Source: Alphaproteobacteria bacterium (GTDB lineage Bacteria; Pseudomonadota; Alphaproteobacteria; ATCC43930; CGMCC-115725). From it: a stretch of 64,000 bases of DNA. A model generated the notes under the pieces. That model ran no database searches and had not been told where the DNA came from. It saw only the letters and a program-made list of their open reading frames with translations. The DNA lies in contig JAGWNF010000006.1 of NCBI GenBank assembly GCA_028871455.1, positions 1-64,000 on the forward strand. Reading direction: 5' to 3'. Shown piece after piece: positions 49,111-56,517 of this stretch; within the stretch, counting starts at the first letter, position 1; every line of letters starts with the position of its first letter. Both the position numbers and the translations under genes were made by a program.

Positions 49111-49823
49111 AGTTCTTAGTCGCCGGTCATTCCGAGAAAGGGCCCCGCCCTCAAAATGAGGATGCATGGGGGGTCAGAACCTTTGGCGACGGAACTGTCT
49201 GTGTCGCGATTGCTGATGGCGTTGGTGGTCAGGGAGGAGGACTTACGGCCGCCAATTATGCGGTGACAGAATTCTTGCAGTATGCGGAGCCGGGCCGCGA
49301 AGATCTATCCGCGGTAGCATTCCGAATTCACGAAGATTTGACGGCACGGCAAAACGCCGATGACCCCTCTCACGCTGGAGGGGCAACCACGCTAACCGCG
49401 GCTAGGTTCTTCGGTGGCGTGCTAAGCGGAATACACGTCGGCGACACGCGTGCGATGATTTTTCGCCAGTCAGGGGCTAGGCGTCTGACTGAGGATCAAA
49501 CCGAAGCGGTACGCCTGCTTAAAGCTGGCAAACTGACCGAAGCCGAAGCTAAGACGTATGTGCGCAAGCATGTGCTCGACAGCGCGTTAGGTGCGCGCTT
49601 TGGTCCGCGCGTCGAAAGCTTTAGTTTCAGTCTCATGCACGGCGATCGAATCTTGTTCACGACAGATGGGCTACACAACAAAGTCTTTCTCAGAGAGATG
49701 GCAGAGATTTCTATGAAAGCGCTAACTGTCGAGCGGTTCATCAGCGACTTAATGCAAGAGGCCGAAAAGAGAAATCCGGAAGACAATTTTTCTGCAGTGT
49801 GTGTAGAGGTCCGCGAGCGGTAG
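49107..49823 (+). CDS. PP2C-type Ser/Thr protein phosphatase (PP2C-1)
   Basis: 238 residues with the metal-binding aspartates of the PPM family in order: RPQNEDAWGV, VAIADGVGGQGGG, GIHVGDTRAM, LFTTDGLHNKV and NPEDNFSAVCVEV. It reverses Ser/Thr phosphorylation, most likely by the kinase next to it. The ATGA overlap with the kinase stop fixes the start at 49107 rather than an ATG six bases upstream. There is no signal peptide, so it is cytosolic. Confidence 0.92.
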   Translation: MKFLVAGHSEKGPRPQNEDAWGVRTFGDGTVCVAIADGVGGQGGGLTAANYAVTEFLQYAEPGREDLSAVAFRIHEDLTARQNADDPSHAGGATTLTAARFFGGVLSGIHVGDTRAMIFRQSGARRLTEDQTEAVRLLKAGKLTEAEAKTYVRKHVLDSALGARFGPRVESFSFSLMHGDRILFTTDGLHNKVFLREMAEISMKALTVERFISDLMQEAEKRNPEDNFSAVCVEVRER

Positions 49824-50163
49824 GAATTGAAAACCAGCACAGCTTGTCAGCCACGGACTTGTGATCGGCGATCTTGCCACGGAACACACTATCGTATTCG
49901 GAGTTCATACTATGAATATGACCATGACTGTTCGACACCGGCGTTAGCAAACTGTCGATGTGAACTCACTGAAACTGCTTCGTATTATCTCCACACGAGC
50001 AAGCGCGTGGGCAAAATATACGCGCCAAATCCTGGGCAATTGTCCGGCTTCCTATTTAGGCGTAAAGTAGAAGTGTCTCGATCATAAGAAACTGAAGATC
50101 GAAAGTACAAAGTATCAAAAAACGAAAATAAATCAGGACCATAGTCCATGACGGGGGGCGAAA
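49824..50163. other. 340-base intergenic region before the FHA-protease gene
   Basis: AT-richer than the genes around it, with an A-rich end before a GGGGGG ribosome site at about 50153. No gene supported. It separates the STK1/PP2C-1 pair from the FHA-PP2C-2-STK2 group, so a promoter for the second group is expected here, but no clear -35/-10 pair can be named. Confidence 0.5.
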
Positions 50164-51900
50164 ATGTCCACACGCGTGGTGATCCAGTACCTTGGAGGTT
50201 CCAAGTCCAATCAGGTAGATGAATTCCCGCTTGAAGGCCTGACTGAGCTGACCATCGGGCGGGACGCGGGTTCCAAAATCGCGTTCGACCCGCAACGGGA
50301 TGATGCCGTTAGTCGCCATCATGCAGTCATTCGGGTCAAACAAGGTGACCCACCTGCGTTCCGAATTGCCGACCTGGGTAGCAGGAATGGCACACGAGTC
50401 AACGGCGAACGAATTGCCGCTGAAGTCGAGTTATTGCCGGGCGACAGTGTTGAGCTCGGCGCTGGCGGCCCGAAATTCACGTTTGACGTTCAGCCACGTC
50501 CCCCGCAGCTTCCCGGGCGCACGCGGGTCGTTCCCGTTGCCGGCGCCACACGAGTCCTCGATGTATCCAGTATCGACGCAGCGGCAATGGCCGCGGCAGA
50601 AACACCCCCGACCGGCAAGCGAGGGGCTAGCCGGGAAACGGTCGAGCGCATGCTGTCTGTCCAGCGACAGGAAACGAACCGAGCCTGGATGTACATCCTC
50701 GCGATCGCGCTTGTTGTGGTCGGAGCCGGCGCATTTGGGCTTTACTACTACAACAAGAATAAGACTGAGCAGGCGTCAGCCCAGGCCGCAGCCGCACTCG
50801 CCCAGCAAAAGAAGGAGAGCGAAGCAAAGCTCGCGAGTACCGCGGCCCTCATAAACAAGAAAATCGGTATAAGCCCAGAAGAAATCGTGCAGAAGTATGG
50901 CAATGCGACTGTCGTCATCGATACGCAATGGCGGGTTTACGACAAGGCGACTGGAAAGCCGCTTTTCCAGATGGTCAAGACCATCAATGGTGAGCGTCTT
51001 CCTTGCTATGTCAAACTGGCGAATGGCCACGTAGTGCGTTGGCTGACGACCGACGATCAGAACCACACCAACATCGAGATCGGTGCGGCAGGTCGTGGCA
51101 GTGGATTTGTCATCAGTCCGGATGGGTATATTTTGACCAACAAGCATGTCGCTGCCGGATGGCTCGCGCGTTTTGGCGACCACGAGCGCTTTTCAAAGGG
51201 CGCGGTATTCGACATAACCAGGCCGTCGGTCAGGCCCACGGTGTTTGACCTGACCGCGGATAATGATACGAATCGAGAGCTGCTCAATTGGGTGCCGGAT
51301 AGCGGCGTCGTATTCCGGCCCTACGCTCCGATACCGGTCGACAAGAACTTGCATGATTTTGAAGGCCGCAGCGACCTGCTCGAAGTGCGATTTCCTGGCA
51401 GCATGCTGAGCATCGCGGCACATTTTATCCGGGCATCGAGCGTCGCAGACGTTGCGGAAATCAAGGTCGATACCGAACAAAAGCTCTCCACGGTGAAGCT
51501 TGACGAGAATGATGACGTGCAGGTAGGCGAAAAGGTCACCGTCTTGGGATATCCGGCCTTCTCCACACAGACCATCGCTATTATTCAGTCGGCCGAGGCC
51601 GGCGATCTCCGAAAAAAAGCGGAGACCATTCCTGAGCCTACCGTCACATCGGGGCTCGTGTCACAGAAGAGTGCCGATGCGCAGCAACCGGAGGCCGGCG
51701 TCCTCACCGTGGGCGAAATGGGTGCAACCTACCAGCTCACTGTGCCATCAGGTGCCGGCAACAGCGGTGGGCCGGTATTCAACGATGCCGGCGAGGTCAT
51801 CGGATTATTTACCTACGGCACTCGCCGCGAAACTGTCACCTACGCCGTACCGATCAAGTTCGGACGCGATCTCCTGCAGGTACAGCGAACGAGTAATTAA
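50164..51900 (+). CDS. FHA domain - membrane segment - trypsin-like serine protease
   Basis: 578 residues. Residues 22-108 are an FHA domain with the phosphothreonine-binding residues: IGRDAGSKIAF, SRHHAVI, LGSRNGTRVNG. One membrane segment (about 176-196, WMYILAIALVVVGAGAFGLYY) is followed by a charged linker and an S1C/HtrA-type protease domain (about 240-575). The triad is His 328 (ILTNKHVAAGW), Asp 429 (SSVADVAEIKV) and Ser 534 (PSGAGNSGGPVF). The FHA is therefore cytosolic and the protease periplasmic. It would read kinase signalling inside and act outside. The start follows GGGGGGCGAAA. Confidence 0.9.
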   Translation: MSTRVVIQYLGGSKSNQVDEFPLEGLTELTIGRDAGSKIAFDPQRDDAVSRHHAVIRVKQGDPPAFRIADLGSRNGTRVNGERIAAEVELLPGDSVELGAGGPKFTFDVQPRPPQLPGRTRVVPVAGATRVLDVSSIDAAAMAAAETPPTGKRGASRETVERMLSVQRQETNRAWMYILAIALVVVGAGAFGLYYYNKNKTEQASAQAAAALAQQKKESEAKLASTAALINKKIGISPEEIVQKYGNATVVIDTQWRVYDKATGKPLFQMVKTINGERLPCYVKLANGHVVRWLTTDDQNHTNIEIGAAGRGSGFVISPDGYILTNKHVAAGWLARFGDHERFSKGAVFDITRPSVRPTVFDLTADNDTNRELLNWVPDSGVVFRPYAPIPVDKNLHDFEGRSDLLEVRFPGSMLSIAAHFIRASSVADVAEIKVDTEQKLSTVKLDENDDVQVGEKVTVLGYPAFSTQTIAIIQSAEAGDLRKKAETIPEPTVTSGLVSQKSADAQQPEAGVLTVGEMGATYQLTVPSGAGNSGGPVFNDAGEVIGLFTYGTRRETVTYAVPIKFGRDLLQVQRTSN

Positions 51901-51929
51901 TTACCGGTGCCGATGCGCGGGCTCATCAC

Positions 51930-52790
51930 ATGGAAAATCCATTGAGCCAGCACGAGCGCAGGGCTGCGAGTTATATAGCTGGCGCAATGCTCAGCCATCC
52001 GGGGCTGGTCCGGGCGCAGAATGAAGATGCAGTTTTGTATTGTGTGCCGCGCCCCGAAGACCCGAGCGCCCGTCTCGGCGTACTGGCGCTTGTTGCCGAT
52101 GGCATGGGCGGTCATGCGGCCGGCGAGGTTGCGAGCGCAATCGCCGCTCGAACTATACGGTTGCTCTATTACCAGCAAGATGGGCCGGTGCCCTCGGCGC
52201 TCGCTAGGGCATTCGAGGTTGCAAATCAGCTGATTTACGAGCAGAGCGCCAAAAATCCCGACTACGATGGAATGGGAACTACGTGCACCGCGCTCGTCAT
52301 GCGTGACGAGCATGTTTGGTTGGCCCATGTTGGCGATAGCCGCGCCTACATCGTGCGCAATGGAGAAATTCACCAGCTTTCCAATGACCATTCGTTGGTC
52401 GCATCGCTCGTGCGCGACGGCACCATGACGCTGGCGGAGGCCGCCTCCAGTCCCGAAAAGAATGTCATCCTACGCGCCCTGGGAACCAAGGTCAGCGTTG
52501 AGCCGCAAGTCTGGAATGAGGGACTGCGGTTTCATGCGGGCGATGTGATCGTCCTTTGTTCCGATGGCCTGACCGATCTCGTCGACGACGCAACCATCGC
52601 TGCGACGGTATCGCGACGGGCGCCATTCGAAGCCTGCCAGGCACTTGTCGACGCTGCGCTTTCAGCGGGCGGGCGTGACAACATCTCAGTCGGTGTGTTC
52701 GGAATTACCGCTGCGGCACCGCTGCCAGCGAAGAGGGAGCGGCCCACTCGCACGACCAATGTGCGCGCGCTGCTCGGAGAGCAGCCGTGA
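51930..52790 (+). CDS. PP2C-type Ser/Thr protein phosphatase (PP2C-2)
   Basis: 286 residues, all PPM motifs present: LVRAQNEDAVL, LVADGMGGHAAGEVAS, LAHVGDSRAYIVR, VLCSDGLTDLV, GGRDNISVGVFG. An N-terminal extension and a short basic tail flank the domain. It is cytosolic. It resembles the PstP/Stp1 type paired with PknB kinases, and its stop overlaps the start of the following kinase by four bases, so they form one unit. It is distinct from PP2C-1 in sequence, so it is not a recent duplicate. Confidence 0.93.
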   Translation: MENPLSQHERRAASYIAGAMLSHPGLVRAQNEDAVLYCVPRPEDPSARLGVLALVADGMGGHAAGEVASAIAARTIRLLYYQQDGPVPSALARAFEVANQLIYEQSAKNPDYDGMGTTCTALVMRDEHVWLAHVGDSRAYIVRNGEIHQLSNDHSLVASLVRDGTMTLAEAASSPEKNVILRALGTKVSVEPQVWNEGLRFHAGDVIVLCSDGLTDLVDDATIAATVSRRAPFEACQALVDAALSAGGRDNISVGVFGITAAAPLPAKRERPTRTTNVRALLGEQP

Positions 52791-54454
52791 CAACCCGGAT
52801 CATGGGACGTTATGAAGTCGTTGGGCTGCTCGGTTCCGGCGGCATCGGCCAAGTATATGCAGCCCGAGACCAGGCACTCGGACGAACGGTTGCGATTAAA
52901 GCGCTTCGCCCCGAATACAGTAGTGATCGCTCTTTTCTGGAGCGGTTTCACGCCGAGGCGGCAAGTCTTGCGCGGCTGTCTCATCAAAATATCGCGACCC
53001 TCTATGACCTGCAGGTCGATGGCCAGCAGCTCTACATGATTATGGAGCTAGTGCGTGGCCACACGTTGGAAGCGGTATTAGCTCGTACCCGGCGGCTTGG
53101 GGTCAGAGAGTCCCTGGCAATTACCGCTCAAACGATTGCGGGCCTTGGCTACGCCCATCAGATGGGCGTCATCCACCGGGATATTAAGCCGTCCAACTTG
53201 ATGCTGACGGACAGTGGGGCGCTCAAAATCATGGACTTCGGCATCGCGCGCGTTCGCGGCTCACAACGTTTGACGCGGACCGGGAACATCGTTGGCACAC
53301 TCGCTTACGTCGCACCCGAGCAAATCAAGGGCGGCGAGGGCGACGAACGGAGCGACCTCTATAGCCTCGCTTGTGTTCTGTACGAAATGCTCGCGGGTGA
53401 TCCGCCGTTTAATGCTGCCACGGAATATGAACTTATTCGAGCGCAAGTTGACACTTCACCGCAGACATTAAAGGTCCGACTTCCAGACATTCCGGCGGCA
53501 CTAGATGAAGCCTTGATGCGGGCGCTTGTAAAGGATCCGCACGAACGATTCGCCTCAGTTGCGGAATTCGGACACGCGCTTGGCGCGGATGAGGTTTCAA
53601 CCCACGCCATCGATATCATCCATCATGACGTACTGGCCACTATCGGCCCATCGGTGGGGCCGGAACTTGTTGCTGACCCAATCCCGATGCTGACACCGAA
53701 TACAAATGGTGTTGGTCGACAATCCTCATCACTTCCTCCGAGGTCGCGAAACCTCCTAAAGGGTGTCATCCGAATGCCGGCTTTCATACGGCAGTTTGGC
53801 TTCGGTGCGCCTGTGGCAGTCCTTGGCGGTGCCATCACTCTGCTCGTGCTTGTATTCGGCTACATTGTTGTGAACTCAGGCTCGCCCAATCCGCAAATCT
53901 CGCAGACTAATGTCCGCTCTATGGCGACCGCTAGTACGTCTGAACTCGGGCAAAGCCAGCAGCAATCGGCGCAGACGGTTCCACCTAGCCCGTTCATCCT
54001 TCCGCCACCTGGATCATCGGCTAACGGACAGGCCCCGGCTGCGAATGTCCGGCCGCGCTCGGTTGTTCCCACAAGCGCACCGTTAAGCTCAGCTGAAGCG
54101 AGTTCCATTCCTCTACCGCATGCCGACGAGTCACCGGCCTATATCGGCAGAGTGGTGGATTGGCCGGGCCCCAATCTAATTGCGGTCCCAATGGGCGGCG
54201 CTTTCGGGCTTAAGTTTCTGAAGCTCTACGGCATTCTCGATGCGAGTTCCGGGCAGACTCAAGCCGACGACGATCACCAGAAGATGAAGAACTTCCTCGC
54301 TGCCGCAGGAAACAAGATTGTCTGCTATGCGCGTGGCGAGGCAACGTTTCAGTGTTATGCCAACAGGCGGGATATCGCTCTTTGGGCTGTTAAGAACGGC
54401 CTGGCCAAACCCGCACCAGATGCGCCGCGGGAATATTTGGAGGGACAGGATTGA
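52787..54454 (+). CDS. Membrane Ser/Thr protein kinase with SNase-like extracytoplasmic domain (STK2)
   Basis: 555 residues. Residues 7-268 are a full PknB-like kinase: LLGSGGIGQVYAA, Lys 38, VIHRDIKPSNLML (Asp 132), MDFGIAR (Asp 150), YVAPEQI, SDLYSLACVLYEML. A linker leads to one membrane segment (about 340-362, APVAVLGGAITLLVLVFGYI), a Ser/Pro-rich stretch (about 365-450), and a C-terminal domain (452-550) resembling thermonuclease: YIGRVVDWPGPN, LKLYGILDASSGQTQ, IVCYARGEATFQCYANRRDI, ALWAVKNGLAKPA. The nuclease catalytic arginines and glutamate are not in place, so it may bind a ligand rather than cut. Overlaps PP2C-2 by four bases. Confidence 0.88.
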   Translation: MTTRIMGRYEVVGLLGSGGIGQVYAARDQALGRTVAIKALRPEYSSDRSFLERFHAEAASLARLSHQNIATLYDLQVDGQQLYMIMELVRGHTLEAVLARTRRLGVRESLAITAQTIAGLGYAHQMGVIHRDIKPSNLMLTDSGALKIMDFGIARVRGSQRLTRTGNIVGTLAYVAPEQIKGGEGDERSDLYSLACVLYEMLAGDPPFNAATEYELIRAQVDTSPQTLKVRLPDIPAALDEALMRALVKDPHERFASVAEFGHALGADEVSTHAIDIIHHDVLATIGPSVGPELVADPIPMLTPNTNGVGRQSSSLPPRSRNLLKGVIRMPAFIRQFGFGAPVAVLGGAITLLVLVFGYIVVNSGSPNPQISQTNVRSMATASTSELGQSQQQSAQTVPPSPFILPPPGSSANGQAPAANVRPRSVVPTSAPLSSAEASSIPLPHADESPAYIGRVVDWPGPNLIAVPMGGAFGLKFLKLYGILDASSGQTQADDDHQKMKNFLAAAGNKIVCYARGEATFQCYANRRDIALWAVKNGLAKPAPDAPREYLEGQD

Positions 54455-54508
54455 GCGGATGGATCGCTGAGGTTCGCAGCGCGAAACCGCATGCACGAGG
54501 GGGAGAAC

Positions 54509-55207
54509 ATGAGGAATAGGTTTATTATACGATCAACCGTCGGGATATTGGTCGCCGCGCTTCTCAGTAATTGCTCTGCAAGCGGTGGCGCGGGGGGCGG
54601 CTCGTGGTTTGCACCCACTTCCGCTGCAGATTGCCAGCTCAATCAAAGTACCACCACAACCGGCGCCTTGATCGGCGCCGGCGCCGGAGCGGTAGCTGGC
54701 GGGCTCGCGGCAGGGCTAAGCGGCCAAAATGGCGGTGCGGCGGCGGCGATCGTCGTTGGTGCGGCCGCCATTGGTGCCCTTGTTGGCACTATCGTTGCCC
54801 ATGAACATGATAAGGCGTGCCATCAGCTAGCGCTGCAACAGGCCCTCGATCTGGCGATGGCACAGAATGATGAATTGCAGCGGCAGCAAGAAGCTAATCA
54901 GCAAGCGGCCGAGCAGCAAGCGGTTCAGGAGACCACCCGGCAGCTGAATGAATCTCAGAAAACGTCCGCGGCGCAGACCTCGCAGGGCTCATCGGGACCG
55001 GGAACGACTCCTGAGTATATGACGGTTGCCTGGGCGGACAAGATGACCAACAACTCGGGAGCGATAACTCCCATCGCGAATATCAGCGATGCCTCCAGCA
55101 AGCAGGTCTGTATGACCTTCGATGATACTCAAACGATTGATGGCCAAACTAAGACAGTCACCGGCAAAGCGTGCCGTGGACCCAAGGGCGATTGGCAGCC
55201 GATCTGA
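54509..55207 (+). CDS. Glycine-zipper outer-membrane-type lipoprotein
   Basis: 232 residues with a signal (STVGILVAALLSNC, lipobox LSNC) and a glycine-zipper region (GALIGAGAGAVAGGLAAGLS, then GAAAIGALVGTIV) like 17-kDa surface antigen lipoproteins. A Gln-rich helical part (NDELQRQQEANQQAAEQQAV) and a small C-terminal domain with two cysteines follow. Start 54509 after GAGGGGGAGAAC. It is 54 bases after STK2 and on the same strand, so it may be a target or partner of the kinase at the envelope. Confidence 0.75.
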   Translation: MRNRFIIRSTVGILVAALLSNCSASGGAGGGSWFAPTSAADCQLNQSTTTTGALIGAGAGAVAGGLAAGLSGQNGGAAAAIVVGAAAIGALVGTIVAHEHDKACHQLALQQALDLAMAQNDELQRQQEANQQAAEQQAVQETTRQLNESQKTSAAQTSQGSSGPGTTPEYMTVAWADKMTNNSGAITPIANISDASSKQVCMTFDDTQTIDGQTKTVTGKACRGPKGDWQPI

Positions 55208-55263
55208 CAAGAGATGTCGGTGTTCGCCGCAACCGTCGGAGATGGTTATTTGAGGGGGCGCGC

Positions 55264-56313
55264 ATGTCTACATTTCGTGTGCTCTTGGGTGTTGCTCTAT
55301 TTCTCTTAATCTCTTCGGCGGCGCACGCGGATAATTTTTTCGGCATGGACTGCCCCGGTCACTGGACTGGCGGCATATTTGGCGGAGCATGCCAGTGTCC
55401 CGACGGTAGTTTGGCTAACATGAACCCCGCTACCGGTCAGATCATCTGCCCAACAGCCCAAACGGCAGTTCCACCTGGAGGCTCGATGTGCTCAGCGGGC
55501 GTGTTTTGTAAACCCGGCACCTATTGTTCGGCTGATGGCTATCACTGCGTCCCAAACGGCAAAGTGGATTGCGGAAGCTACTCCTGCACCAAAGGCACGC
55601 AATGTGCCCCGCCTGGCGCATCGGCGAAATGTTTTGCGACGACACCGCCGCAAAACACGCCAACCAGTCACTGTTTAACGGGAAGCTATTTACTACGTGT
55701 ACAATGCGAATCGCACGAAGCGTTGATGAACACTGCACCATGCAATCCAGCACGACTTGCCCAGTGGCGCGCTTTCGTGATCCGCGAAGCACGCGGAAAT
55801 CCGATCGGCAATATTAATGGGACACCTTCGCATTGTCTAACAGGGCAGCGATCCAACATCATTGAAAACCCTCCGAGAACTGGAAATCCCAATCAGGGTA
55901 GTATCCTTTCTAACGCCTACTACGGCGTCTTTCTGATTTTGTCCCAGCTGGCGCCTGGCGGCGATGCGCGCGCGCAATTCCAACTGTGTCAGCTTTATTA
56001 CGAGGGACTAGGAGTAACCAGGAATCTGCAACTCGCCTTCGCGTGGTGCCTAAAATCCGCTCAGCAAGGTTTCGTTGAGGCTATGGAGTGGGTCGGTACC
56101 GACTACGATGCCGGAGAAGGCGTCACACCCAATCACGCACTTGCAGTCCAATGGATCACGAAGGCCGCTGAACGAGGTTACCAACCAGCGGAAGAGGACC
56201 TGGGTGCTTTTTATTACTTTGGCATGGGGGGGACGCAGATAAATCCCACTCTAGGGTGTTATTGGTTTCGTCGTGCAGGAAGGCCTGATGAATGCCGTTC
56301 GAATCTGCCGTAA
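55264..56313 (+). CDS. Secreted Cys-rich protein with Sel1-like repeats
   Basis: 349 residues. Signal peptide (FRVLLGVALFLLISSAAHA, cleavage before DNFF), a cysteine-rich segment (about 28-140: WTGGIFGGACQCPDGS, CSAGVFCKPGTYCSADGYHC, SYSCTKGTQCAPPG) that reads like small disulphide-bonded modules, then Sel1-like repeats near the C-terminus (ARAQFQLCQLYYEGLGVTRN, LQLAFAWCLKSAQQGF, EDLGAFYYFGMGGTQ). Exported by prediction. Sel1 repeats mediate protein contacts; the partner is unknown. Start 55264 gives the signal peptide; the upstream open frame is unsupported. Confidence 0.72.
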   Translation: MSTFRVLLGVALFLLISSAAHADNFFGMDCPGHWTGGIFGGACQCPDGSLANMNPATGQIICPTAQTAVPPGGSMCSAGVFCKPGTYCSADGYHCVPNGKVDCGSYSCTKGTQCAPPGASAKCFATTPPQNTPTSHCLTGSYLLRVQCESHEALMNTAPCNPARLAQWRAFVIREARGNPIGNINGTPSHCLTGQRSNIIENPPRTGNPNQGSILSNAYYGVFLILSQLAPGGDARAQFQLCQLYYEGLGVTRNLQLAFAWCLKSAQQGFVEAMEWVGTDYDAGEGVTPNHALAVQWITKAAERGYQPAEEDLGAFYYFGMGGTQINPTLGCYWFRRAGRPDECRSNLP

Positions 56314-56435
56314 TAAACCTATGACGCGAGTAGCAGCGGAACAATCGCGATGAAAACGCGTTTGTGCATTTCGCCCCCTGGTGCAGCCGGTTCGATCGCC
56401 GGCTGTCTAATTTATGAAACAATTATTGGTCGTAC

Positions 56436-56457
56436 GTAGTTGACTATACGCAACTAC
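56436..56457. promoter_or_regulatory. 7-bp inverted repeat with 8-base spacer upstream of the Sel1 gene
   Basis: GTAGTTG and its complement CAACTAC flank eight bases, 60 bases before the Sel1-repeat gene at 56518, in an AT-rich 204-base gap. It has the size of a regulator binding site. No regulator can be assigned. Confidence 0.35.
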
Positions 56458-56517
56458 TGGACGGTATCCCAATATTTTTGATTAAATAGATCAGAGCGCA
56501 TCAGCCGGGGGGCTTTT

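Noticed and set aside
47770-54454. Type VI secretion regulatory cluster
   Set aside because: Kinase, PP2C and FHA fit, but no Tss/Vgr/Hcp/ClpV gene is present on either side and the FHA is fused to a protease.
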